Position numbers and translations under genes: made by a program. Below, piece after piece: positions 20,301-33,100 of a stretch of 62,000 bases of DNA. This DNA comes from Lingula anatina (lineage: Eukaryota > Brachiopoda > Lingulata > Lingulida > Lingulidae), in assembly GCF_001039355.2 (NCBI RefSeq), contig NW_019773958.1:960177-1022176 (forward strand), written 5' to 3'. Position 1 is the stretch's first letter; every line of letters starts with the position of its first letter. The notes under the pieces are model-generated. The model searched no databases, was not told the origin of the DNA, and was given only the letters and a program-made list of their open reading frames with translations.

Positions 20301-21343
20301 TCAAACATAAGCCTTTACAGGATTCTTTAACAAAACCACATGGTTCAAAGTCCTAAAGTGATGTTAAATAAGGATGTGCAACTTTGCAAACTGGCAAGAG
20401 TATATATATATATATATGTATGTATGTTTAATTTTTGTGTAAGCTATTTAATGTAATCAGCATGAGAACTATTTCTTCTCATGCTCGGTTCACTTGAAGC
20501 CAGCCTGACAATACATGTTGACTAACAAACAGCACTAATTCTGTAACAATTTAGTTAAATACAATGTATTGTGCACTGATGACCTGTAGAATCCAATCAA
20601 AGTAAACAACAATGTAATCTTTAATGTAATAAGCAGCTGTAGTAAAACGGACAACCACTGTGAAATATAATACATCAACAGTAGCAGCAGACCACATAAT
20701 AAATTCATAATGATAAAAAGTTACATTCACTGCACATTCATTCAAATATGGGTATCTTAAACATTACAGCAAAGTACCACATAGACAGCATCCCACACAG
20801 CTACTAATACTGATTGATATGGAATTCTGATAATCAGATATACTGATAAATTAATTAACTAGTTGTGCTTTGCAACACTTCAGCTATCACGGAATCAGCT
20901 TCACACACTAATTACAAAGAACATGAAATTAAAGCACATATAAGCCAGCGATTTCTTGTGCTAAATTCTATGTTGATATCACATGCATTTATTAAGTAAA
21001 GCGCACTGGCATTAAAATAATGAGGAATGATTATATGCAAATGACAACGAAATAGAATAACTTTTTTTAACAAACTTGTGCGGAACTGCACAACTTTGGA
21101 CATTCAAAAGATAATCAAATTTAGTGTGATATCTTAAAACACCAGCCATTTCAGCCAAAAAGGAGAATTTACAAATCACCCTTTTTGTAGCAGTTACCAC
21201 ATTCTCTTAACTTTCAGATTGTTTTGCTTGAAAACAATTTACCCTATCAGTCAACAAAACCTTTGGGAACATCTGCATGATAATAAACATGTGACCAGAA
21301 CTTTGAAAATTTTGAAATATTATAACAAGGATGAACGACTACC
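20301..21343. other. Intergenic DNA before the ABL 3' end
   Basis: A (TA)n tract lies at 20400-20420. I saw no gene or clear repeat. Confidence 0.4.
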
Positions 21344-21349
21344 TTTATT
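21344..21349 (-). terminator. Candidate ABL poly(A) signal
   Basis: TTTATT on the + strand is AATAAA on the coding (-) strand, about 515 bp after the ABL stop codon. Other AATAAA-like sites exist, so the assignment is tentative. Confidence 0.35.
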
Positions 21350-21864
21350 TCTGTGCCAGAATTGCTCTTAAGTCCTTATCCCTCTTGTGATAGTATGAGG
21401 TATAACCAAGTGGAGCATAGCTAACAAAAGGTTGTCTTATCCTTGCGTGAGGAGAAAATATATGTACAGAACAAGGCATGTTAGAAGTGATTGTGTTAGG
21501 TGACAAAGACTGACTGTATGAAGTTAAAGGTATATGACAGCATAGTAAAGAACAACATAGAGACAGTGCCAACTTCTTCATGCCTACTCGTACATGGACT
21601 GACTTTCATTCTTCTTCAACAAATGTCACATTCAATTACACTTTCACTCATGAATATTTTCTTTCCAATTCAATAAAGCTACACCATATTTACATCTAAA
21701 ATAAGCATAAGTTAATAGACATTTCTACAATTATATTTGACAACAAAAGACAGAGGGGCCACTTCTTCAATGTCACTGACATGTGTGGTCTAAGCAATGA
21801 TATCTGAGGAATCTCTTAGATTACTAAAATGAAAGTGAAAGTAAAATTGATCCAAGGACAGACT

Positions 21865-24128
21865 TCACCTATTTATAATGGTTGAAATGTCCTTAATTGT
21901 GGTTTGTACATCCTTGCAGACACGTACTTTTCTCTCTGGTGATGCAATTAACATTTTTTCCCCTAAAGTCTCTAATTTTGTGAGCATTTCCTGTACTTGA
22001 AACTTAGCATGGGGAGGCAAAGTGTCTATCAATTTACTACAGTGGGAATGTAAGGATTTCACCCTCTCTGACAGTTGAGAAAAACTGTCTTGGTCACGCA
22101 TACTTAGAGTGGACAACTTCTCAATGCTTGAGACCAGGCTGGACCCCATGTCATTGACTATTTCTTTTGTAGTAGTTTCAGGATCAGCTGAATTCTGTTT
22201 ACTATTTTCTAAAGATTGGGTCAGCTTAGGTTTGTTGGTAGGCAGCACTGGTTTGCCTCCTGGGAAGATAGATTTTCCGCCTGGGGGGACCCTAGGCTTG
22301 GGAGCTATAGGTGGGGAACCCACTCTGGTTCTGGGCCTTTCTTGGGACAGTTCCAACTCATCATCCCCTGGTGGTGGAGATTTAAGTCTCTGAGAGCCTC
22401 GTAGTCTCGAAAAATTGTCCCCCATTCCTCCTGTGCTGAGATCAGTCTTCTCTTCAGACTCACTCCCACTCTCAGACTTTCCAGATGTAAATTTTCTCAG
22501 CCTGTCACGGATCGACTGAGGCTTACGAGGCACAGGAGGACTCAAAGACTTCTGTGGTGGTGACGGTGATTTTGATTCAATCTCAGAATTCCCCAGTGCA
22601 TAGGGTGGAAGAGACTGACCAGGAAATGGTGCTCTGCCATTCTCTTGCTGTGTAGCCTCATCCCCATCTGCTGCTTTAGAAAAGCGGGGTGAAGGTTTGG
22701 GTTTCCATTTAGCATACTTGTCTTCAGCATCTGAATTCTGTCTCTGCATCCAAGGGATGCGGACAGGGCCTCCACTATCAAAACTGTGATTAGCTGTGTT
22801 AGCACGAGAGAAATAGTGATCATCTGGTACAGTTTCTGATTGCGTCCTTCCTTTCCAGGGTGGAGCAGAGGGCTTGCCACTTAAAACTACAGGCCTACTG
22901 GTGGTGCCCTCTATATTTGCAGCATCATTGGCCATATCTGTCTGGTTTCGAGAACCAGTTAGATCAGACTTCTGTCTATTGAGCCAAGCAAGAACTGGCT
23001 TGTCTTGGCCACCTGACATCACATGACTTGAGGATGACCTTGACATTCCAGAATTGATATTGTCTGAATCAGATCCCCTCCTTTCACTCAACCGGTCTTG
23101 TAATTCTTGTACATTTACTCGTTGCTTGTTTTCTGTCTGTCTATAGTCTGAAACACTGCCCTGCTGTTTATACTCCTGCTGTTTGTTCTCTGATTGACTT
23201 TTGAGGTCATTTTTATCATTTTCCTTTTGATTATCAACTGAAGTACCTGTGCTAGGTTCTAAAGACTTTAGATATTCTCCAATACGAGTACTTTTTGGAA
23301 TTGTTCCATACCGACTGATTGCCCTTTCAACATTCCCTTTGTCTAATGCCACCATCTTGCGCTCTTCTAACTGTCCCTTAGAATTCAAATTCAAGTCATC
23401 TTCTGTGCGAGATCGCCTTTCTTGAGAAGATTGCGTTTGTTGAGCCTGGAGAGGTTGTGACTGTAGCTGTTGTGATTTTCTCTGTAGTGCCCTCTGTGGA
23501 AGAGGCAAGGGAACTTTGGGCGCCTGTCCTGTTGGGGACACAATCTGACTAGTTGCAGTGGTTGTTAGTGCAGACTGATTTGGTATATTGCCATTAGACT
23601 CAGCAGGTGCCCTGTCTTTCTTAGGCAGCATCCAGGGTCTCGCTGGCTTGCTGCTTTCTTCAGTGTATGACTTGGACATGAGTCTGTCACTTAGTGAAGA
23701 TTGCACCTGACCCTGTTCCGAGTCCAGCAACGGGCTCGAGTGACGCGAACCCTTATCACATTTGCTTCCCATAGAGAGACCAGAATCGTCTAAAAATTCA
23801 AACTCTTTATCTATTGTATCCGATATCTTTTCAACATGTGATCCAGATGTCTTTTGCTGTGCAAGATATGCCCTGGTGTGTCTGGGGGACAAGTTCTCCT
23901 CGTTTCCTTCAGTCACTGTGTCTGGAATTGCTACTCCATCCCTGTCACCTCTATCGCGCTCCTGCTGCTGTTGTTGCTGCTGGTCTCTAAAAGAACTTGT
24001 CCGTTTTGGAGGAGTTGGTGCCTTTTTCAGTCGACTACTGTTTCTCAATGCACTGGTAAGGAACGAACTAACGCTGGATGTGTCTGCTGTTTCAAAACCA
24101 AATTTTCTGCCACCGCTTGACTTGGTAA
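21865..24128 (-). CDS. ABL: ABL exon 12 (C-terminal tail and actin-binding region)
   Basis: Last exon: 753 residues (about 566-1319) after a CTGCAG acceptor, stop TGA at 21867-21865. [16 protein letters not shown] is the conserved SH3-binding PxxP site for Crk/Nck-type adaptors. A poly-Q run follows at once. [19 protein letters not shown] (838-856) closely resembles a Drosophila Abl block. The tail has further proline-rich sites ([16 protein letters not shown]) and four short tryptophan motifs. The final ~90 residues ([10 protein letters not shown] to ISTIINR) match the F-actin-binding domain and end like the vertebrate ISDIVQR. Confidence 0.95.
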
Positions 24129-27100
24129 CTGCAGTATAAATGGTGCTCAGTTAGTCTTTGTGCAGAAGACTTTTTTTATTCACAACTTGGGAATTAATAA
24201 AAATCATAATTCCCTTGACAAACGATCACCCCCTTAACACAAGGCAATACGTATGTGCCAACTAATACGACATTTGAAATTATGTTAAAATAGTTAAAAG
24301 TCTAGGAAAAAATTTAAACCCCCTTCAAAAGGTGAGTAAAGGTGCAAAGAGGCCTACTTGAAGCAGTTTCCATATTCTCTATATCAGCATTCTCCCCACT
24401 CTGCCATCTTTTCTTTTTTGGTAAAGTTGGTGTTGGCATGCTTGGATGTTGTATCTCTCCACTCTTCTCAAGCTCTAGCTCTTTTTCCACCTCTGAAAAT
24501 GTATAAATTAAATATTGTTCTGAAAATACAGGCTAGGACAGAGCATACAGACTTAAGTTCTGTGTGTGTGTGTGTGTGTGTGTGGGGGGGGGGGGGGGCT
24601 TCAGCAGTCATATTTTCTCTACAGCATAAAAATTAATAATAAATTAAAACATGATATCTTATTGCTTTCAAAGTTGGAAAAAAACAACAAAATAACAAAT
24701 AACAGCAAGTGACAACATTAAAAAGCACATCACTGTTAACATACATACCCTCTCCTATGCTGGAATTCTGGAACATGTTGTCAAGGTCTTCTTTTATTTC
24801 ACGGAATGTTGGACGCTCACTTGCCTCCCACTGCCAGCCTAATCACAAGACAATCATATCACCCTTGATGAATAATTTTGTAAAGGCCTCCAATCATACA
24901 ATATATATATATGACACCATTAGCTACCATATGACTCTTAAACTGTGTACCACCATAATCACACACCAAGGTGACAAAAAAACCAAGCTACAAACTAATA
25001 TTCCAAATCACTGCTAATTGCTGTTATCTTCAGGAAAACACTGCACTTGCAAAGCAATGTTTTAATGAACTACCAAAATGCTCTAATAATTTATTTCTTA
25101 GCAAAGGCATTTAACCTGGTGATAAACTGTGACATCTTTTAACATCAAACTTATATGCACTCACAAATAATTCCAAATAAACACACACACACAAACACAC
25201 AAAATGTGCTCATATTTCCTCATTGGTAAGTCAATATTCTTAGGAATCTACTCTCACAACTGATTGCAGTACATCTAACACAATGAACTCACATTTCCTC
25301 ATCAGTAAGTAAATATTCTCCGGACATCCTTGTGGTCTCTCCATGCGGTAACCACGCTCTAAAAGGTGGTAAACTTCTGAGAGATCCACTCCAGGATATG
25401 GCGACATGCCATACGTTGCCAGTTCCCAAAGCAAAACCCCAAAGGCTAAAAGTAAGACACGGTAAAATCGTATGCATTATATAGTTACATGTTCTATTAT
25501 ACACATACAAAAACTAGATACCTTTTTTTATTGAGGCAAAATTTGACCAACTAAATCTAAGTGCAATTTAAAGGCAACTGCATGGCTTGTAAATCATGCT
25601 AGACAGGTAAAGGGGAAATGAGTTCCAAACATTATACAAACTTTTTTTCCCACAATGCCACTGTCTCGTGTAAGATTAGAAATGTCCAATAAAGTGTAAA
25701 ATACTTACAGGAAATTTTCATAACTTCAAAAACTCCCACAAATCACACTGTAGGCCATATTATACCACAATAACTACAGAGGCAACTTTTGAGCAAGGAG
25801 AAGTCACAATTTCCACTTTCCTTTATTTTCTTTATTTTGCCAACTTCCTTTTTAAAAACATTTTAATTTGCATTTTAAGCCTAATCTCCAAGTTCATTTT
25901 TAGTCAAGCTGCATGTGTATTTGAGTGGGACATCTAAACAGACTCTTTTTTAACTTTCAGGTTAAGTACAGTTTCAATTTTTGATGCATTATTACATTAA
26001 GACTATCTCCAAAACTTAAATTGCAAAAAAAATTAAGTTCCTTCTTACCCCAAACATCAGACTTAGTGGAGAATGTATTATAAGCTAGTCCTTCTGGGGC
26101 AGTCCACTTGATGGGGAATTTGGCTCCAGCATGGGCCTGGTAGGTGTCATCCTTCATCAGGCGAGCCAGTCCAAAGTCTGCCACCTTCACCAAATGGTTT
26201 TCACCAACAAGACAGTTCCTGGCAGCAAGATCTCTGAAATTATCAGCACTAGATGTCAGCATCAGGACATGATTTATATTCTGTCAACAGATGGCTCTCT
26301 ATTTCGAAACTGTATTAACTGTAATGTCTCTGATTCAGAAGTCATAAATAGTACTGAATGTTTAACCAGTTAAAATATCTTTGGATAAATAACATTACAA
26401 AGAATAACTGTTAAGCTGAATATTAGAAGGAACAATTTTTATGATCTGTTCGATATCATTTCAAATCAACCACACAAAATGCTAAACAGTGGTGTCTGCA
26501 TTTTTTATGTTATTTACTCATCAATATTCATCTTCAAAAAGCAAAACCCGTGTCCACCATACATGACATCATACTTAATGAACAAACTGACCCACCTGTG
26601 AATAAAAGGTTTGTCCTCCAGGTAAGCCATCCCTGAAGCTATCTGCGTTGCCATGTAGAGTAATACTGTGGGTCCCAGGCTCTCCTGAGAGGAGTTCCGC
26701 AGAAAGTCCAGCAGATTTCCATTGGGCATGAACTCCGTGACGATATAAAATGGGGGTTCTCTGGTACACACTCCTGTAAGGGTAAGATGCAACAGGGTGT
26801 GACAAAAGTTTATGCACACTTATTAGATTACTAAGTGAGGGTAAGCAATGTCTCAATACTCTACAAACATAATTACTCTTCTGTACATTCAAGGAAATAT
26901 AGAGTAGACTCAGCATAATTCATAACTTAAGAAAACAAATTATTGTATATCTTGAAAAAATCTGACAGCATGGATTTTTTTTCTTGGGTATTAACTGAAA
27001 TAAACTTTAACATTGCCTAACTTGAATCTCTGTGTAACTCAAAGGAATTTCCTGGTCCTATGGTGTCTGAATGATGCAGAGTGTACTGTGTAGGGTTTGG

Positions 27101-30100
27101 CAATAATGTAAAATAAAGGAAAGGTCTTTAAATCCTGCTATTGTTTAGATACTGTGCAGTTCTCCTGGAGATGGAGTAATGGTACTGGGAGATTTTGTAT
27201 ACACTAATGAAAGGAATTAGAATGGTTATTAAAACCCTGCATATCTTTCTGGCATCAATGAAGCTGTGGCCTCAATGCACACATTAAATGTTGTCAAGTC
27301 ACTCAAATGTAAGTATAGAAAACAGCTGCCATGTTACCTAAGAGCTGGACAAGATTTTCATGTTTCATTTCTTTCATAATGGCTGCTTCTTCCAAGAAAT
27401 CCTTCAGTGCCATGGTGTCCTCCTATAAGAAACAAACAAAGAATAAACAAATCTTCACATCCAGAGTTGTTCAACTTCAAAAGGTTACATGGAAATAAAT
27501 GTAACATGATATCAAGAAATAATCAGCGTAAATTGCTTTGTTTTGAAATACAGTTTTACAGTATAGTGTATTGTTATAATGAAATATTGGAAGATATCAC
27601 TCAAATATTATTACCAAGATGATAAGGGGTTTAATTACATGGTAAATTCCAATCATTTTGATAAACACAGATAAAACCCCACTCACTTAAAATACAAATA
27701 CATTCTGCAGCCTTTCTATAGATTTCAGATGTTTCACCCAATTAAAATGGTGCTCTGTTCTCCACAACAAACTACCATTTGCCATCCAAAATTGTATATA
27801 TTCTGTTAAAGGCAAACTTGATAAGTATACAATCAGTATATCTACTTTTTCTTACCTTCAATGTTTTGACAGCAACAATTTTGCCGTATTTCTTCCACAC
27901 ACCTTCATATACATCCCCATACTGGCCTCCACCTGAAGTAGATAGCATGGTTTTATACACATCAGAAATATCATAAAGATGAGCTAACTTTACTAATTAT
28001 CATTTTCATAATTATCACTTTTTTTCTTTCATTCAAATCCTCTTTGTTTGCCGATTGGGCCAATTTTCTCTTTTGATATCTGGACCCTGGCTTATCTCTA
28101 TTGGCTGATTCTTAATTTTTCCACCTCTTTGTCAGATACAGTACTCAAACACTACCAAAAGTAAGTCTAGTCCTGCGCTGGTGAGTCTCAACAGAAAATA
28201 GGAAAACAGAAAAAAATATTTCAAAAACTGGAATTTTATTGCAAATGCATAGGAATTATTCTGTTAGTAAGAGGGTTTCCCAACACCCCTAACAGAGTCT
28301 GGGGTAGCGCTAACACTCGCCAATTTAGCCAAATGCTAAAACTGCTGTGAACTGGCTAAACAAAAAGGGCTTAATTTGACTCATTTGAGCCATTTGGATA
28401 ACAAATTGACACAAAAGTGATGATTTGGCTAAGTGAAAAAAAATTGCTATCGCTACCCCAGAGAGTCATATCGGTTTACCATACGTCTTTACTTGTGGTA
28501 AATAATACCATTTAGCTTAACAACAATCACCTAACAATCATCAGGGCAGTAAGCCTTACCTAGTCTGTGTTTCATCTGTATCTCAGTTCTCTCTATCTCC
28601 CACCTGTCAGGCTCTGGGCTCAGGCCGAATACTGTAGGTTTGTCTCTCTTAGCGGCTGGGTACAACAGGGTGGTGATCAGACCGTCAGAGTGCATAGAGT
28701 GGTGATGCACCAGTTCCGCTAGCGTGTTAAAGCGGTGCTCTTGGGTGACATACACCTGGAAAGGTGACGTGGTAAAGCATTACAGTGAACTGAGTGACTA
28801 AATTCATTAGTAAATATTGATATACTCAATCTTATGAAAATACATAAGCTATGTAATCTTATCAAATACCTGACGTATTTACATTACATTACATATTTAC
28901 ATCTTTAAGTCACTGAACTTCTTTAAATGATAAATATTTGCTTGCTTACATTAGTTTTTCACTGGTGATACTAGTTGTAACTATTTTCCCACATCAATGC
29001 TCCAATTCAGATAAAGCATCTGCCAACTTGTCACAGTTTATGCATTTCTGCTCTGGTAAGTTGTTTCAAAATAACAGGACTCTCATAAAACATGGTATGG
29101 TCTATCTTACACCTTTCAATTAAGCCTTATTGCACTGGACCAATATAGCAAGTAAATGATTTCTTTTTTCCTGAGTGTACACAATTTTACCTTAGAATCG
29201 CTGTCTTCACTAATCCTATAATGATACACCCTTCCTTCATAACGTAGAGATATGGACCTCTGGCCCGGACTACTTTCACTCTCGCGCACAAGGAAACTCC
29301 CGTTGATCCCGCTACTAAGTAGATACTCTGCTGCGTTCCTGGATATAGGGCCATGGTACCAGGAAAATTTGTCTAAACTGTTGACAGGGGCGATGTAATT
29401 GCTGGGCACCCAGCCCAAGGCATTGGCTTTGTTCTGGACTTCACACCATTCTCGCCCTTTGTTGTAACTTAGGATCTTCACTTGTTCTCCTGGAATAGAC
29501 ATAAACAAAAAAATAAGAAGTTTTAATTTAGGATATTCACTTGTTCTCCTAAAACAGATGTTAAGGAAATATGAAGAAGAAGAATTATCAATAGGTAAAA
29601 CACATTTTCTCTGGGTGTCCAGTCATTTTATTTTCTGTCTCTGTCACGTCTGGAAATCTGCACTTGTTCTACTTGAGCAGAAATAAATAGAAAACAATGA
29701 AACACAATACACATCAAAATGTAAATAATTTATCTGAACATTTTTAAGTCAATGTCCGTATGTCATATTGGCATTTACATTTTTGTTCTTGTTCTTACTT
29801 TAAACAGTAACAAGAAAAAATGCAAAACACAAACGGGTATGAAACATATAATTTGATTGTTTGTTGGAAGCATCTGGTGACAAAAGTTGATTTATACATT
29901 GAATAAATATAAAATCATGACATGTTACTTTTCCTTCATCTTTTAATTAAATGGTCTACACTTAATGAGTTTTGGACATTTTGCATTCCGGAAAAGGCAA
30001 AATGAAATGTCACCTAATGTCACATCCTAGCAAACAGTCATTTTTTTTTTTTTTTTTGCTGGGGTGGGGGAGAGGGACAGCAAGCATATTCATGATTATT

Positions 30101-33100
30101 TATGCAAAGCCATTTGAAAAATATATTTTGTTTGCAAATTATAGCAAGTCAAAGTATGCAATACCACTGTGTCAATTGAGTGACATCAAAGATAAAATAA
30201 CTTTAAAGTTAGGTATAAAAATGTAGTAAAAATGAAACCTGGTCACTGGTTGCAAACAGGCAGATATATGTTGGAAGGCTATATACTTATAGTCCTTGGC
30301 ACTTATGCAAATTCTCAACCTTCTGAAAAAATCTACATTGCCAAATTCCATACACCGTGACATGCTTTGCTGTGTTGAATTTTGTTTTCAGCTAATTTTA
30401 CTTCCCACCTTCTCCAAAAAATCTTGGGTCAACATTGTAGTGTTTCATATAGAGTCACAGATAACAACCATATGTGCAGGAAGAAACGGATGTCAAACTC
30501 ATAAATTTTGCATATCCACAAAACAAAATCCAATAAAACATTTTATATAGCTATGCTTACTAAGCCATTATGTATGTATTGTGCAAACTTAAAAATCACG
30601 TTAGATGCAGGTGTAACTTTATGGTACATAAGAAAATGACTGATTTACAACACGGAGAGTATAAATAAATCCCAGGACTATCTGAGACATCTGTACACAG
30701 ACACACATACCTCTACTAAATGATCCCATGGTGCACAATAAAATACCTCGATATGTTGATGGATCTGGATTAAAAACTATAAAATCCTTAAGGCACAGTT
30801 CCTCAGTACTCTGACTAGGTCACATAGAGGGTGAACAACACTTTGTAGATGCTTGCATGGCTAGGTGCGTAATTCTCTTGTGAAAATATCCTGACTGTGA
30901 CATCACAAATACTGTGAGGGACACATGCTGCAGACTGATAATCCTAGGAATTCATTCACAGCGGTGTGATATGCCTTGTCACAAAGTTCACCTTCTATAT
31001 TCATGTGCTTGTTTGGAGTGAATGCACATGTGACACCACCTTTAACGTGATCTTATACATGACACGAGTTTAAATTATCATGAGATTGGTCACTATTTCC
31101 TTGAATCTTCAATCACCATTCTTGTAGCTTTCCCTCAAGTTAATTATTACTACAACATGGGCAGTCTGATTAAATACTTAGCACACTCAGCCAAATTTGC
31201 ATAATTCTATATCGGTACTGCTATGACAGTATTCAGGCACTTTTCCTCCACCTCAGCATATCAGCATTGATGCACAATAGTGAATATCTGGTTGAAAATA
31301 CTACTAAGTATCTTAATTGCAGTCTGGCCACTCTTCCAGTTTCTCCCTTCTATCCCGCTATGGCAAACCAGCAAAAATAGATCAAAAATACGAATCCTGT
31401 TTAAGCTCCAGCATCACTCTTGGTCTCATATAGAGCTCAACATAGTCAGCAGCCTGATTCATGTATTTCGTGTGTGGTCACTCCCTGGTCAAGCTAGGCC
31501 ACTGGCTTCCTGCCCTTCCCCTGTAATGTTCCTGTACTGCTGAGAAAGCTACCGGGTATATTATGTAGCTGTCACTGGCTTCTTGCTCAATGTCCAGCAG
31601 TGGTCACTACCTTACAGCATCAGAGTATTGTGAAGATACTGGACAAAAGTTTTAATTGCAGCCCCTGGTGACCACTAATCACTGACGGATATCACTGTAA
31701 TGATCTAAGCAAGCACCTGCCAAAGTGAATACTTCAAAGCAATGCTGTCCCTGAACAGAGATATGGTCACATGGTGTTTACAATTAAAACACAATGACAC
31801 CAAGTTGGCCCTCTGTAATCAACACACCAAATCATTTAAAGTACCAGGAGCCATACACTAAAGCTTTTCTCTTTGACAGTGTTTTGTGTTGTTCTTTAGA
31901 CTGTACATATATGGAACAAAACACTGTCTCTGTCCTGAAAAAGCTATATGTCTATCTACAAACAGGTTTAAATGTACAGCACATATTAAAGGTACACCAC
32001 GTATGAACATATCCCAAGTTATATGCAAAGCTGCCTTCCCAGGCAGGCTACCTTTAATCTATTGTTTCTGAGTTCATAAAATCCACATCAGCTCACACTG
32101 CCCGAGGCCACAGCACAGAGTTCAGGTTCCTGAACTATGTTGAAGTATGGCTGGGCCTGCCAGATAATTACCCTTTGTGTTTGATTACAATCTTTAATCT
32201 TCCATCTCTGCATTAGGTGTGGATCACCAAGCCAATCAGTCAATCATTCCACTCCATAAATCTGTACCGTATACATAGGGTCTATTCCCACAACTTTAGA
32301 TCGATCTATCACCGCGGGGAGTCTCATCAGACTACCGTCAGATAATCCCCCTTAAGTGTCTGTCCCCGCCCACTACAAGCCGTAAGGGGCAATTAACTTT
32401 CGTGTCCGCCCGGCTGACAGCTATTCAGCGCGAACCCCCAGGGAGTTAGGTCGATCCAAAGTAGGTCGATCTAATCTATGGAAATGGGGTGTTAGAGGAA
32501 TAGAACCGATACCAGTTATGATTTTGATATGAAGTCCTAGAGCTCATATACTCATGTACTAAAAAAATCTCCTAGTTCATTACTCACTTGATCATCCATC
32601 CCCATTTAAAGCCTCTAGCTCCTTAATTGACAATTAAAGCCCCTGAAAGTTCAGTAACTGTGTTAAAATGCACTGCTGAGGTCAAACTGGAGTCTTCAAG
32701 GTGATGACAGTCTTAAATTACGTACACAAATAACAGCAATGGTCCAGTAATGTCAACGATGAGCCAATAACAATCTGCACTACCTGCACATCATATAATC
32801 AGCAAGCACCAAATATTTCTTAATTACTAGTAGTGCATGTATGTATACCTATATATTAAATCTCTATCCAGGTGGGCATATGTCACGCATTAGCTCCTAT
32901 CACAGCAAAGTTTTCATGGAAGAGGAACTCTATCCAACAGAGAGCAGTAAGCATGTGTAGTTAGATTCTACTCTGCTCATGACCATAGATATTCATCTAA
33001 AATGTCTCAGCAGTACTAAGAACCAAACCGTGTCAGTTATGAGTTATGATTTCTGTGTATTTGCACTTATGTTCTGTCACATAAATCTAAAATCTCAAAT

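Noticed and set aside
21345-21581. 78-codon - strand frame with a signal-peptide-like start
   Set aside because: It lies in the ABL 3' UTR and its stop codon is inside the candidate poly(A) signal. No homology is recognised; probably chance.
22109-22393. 94-codon + strand frame
   Set aside because: Antisense shadow of the proline-rich ABL tail.
23762-24139. 125-codon + strand frame
   Set aside because: Antisense of the ABL exon 12 start; the leucine/cysteine run is the complement of the CAG poly-Q tract.
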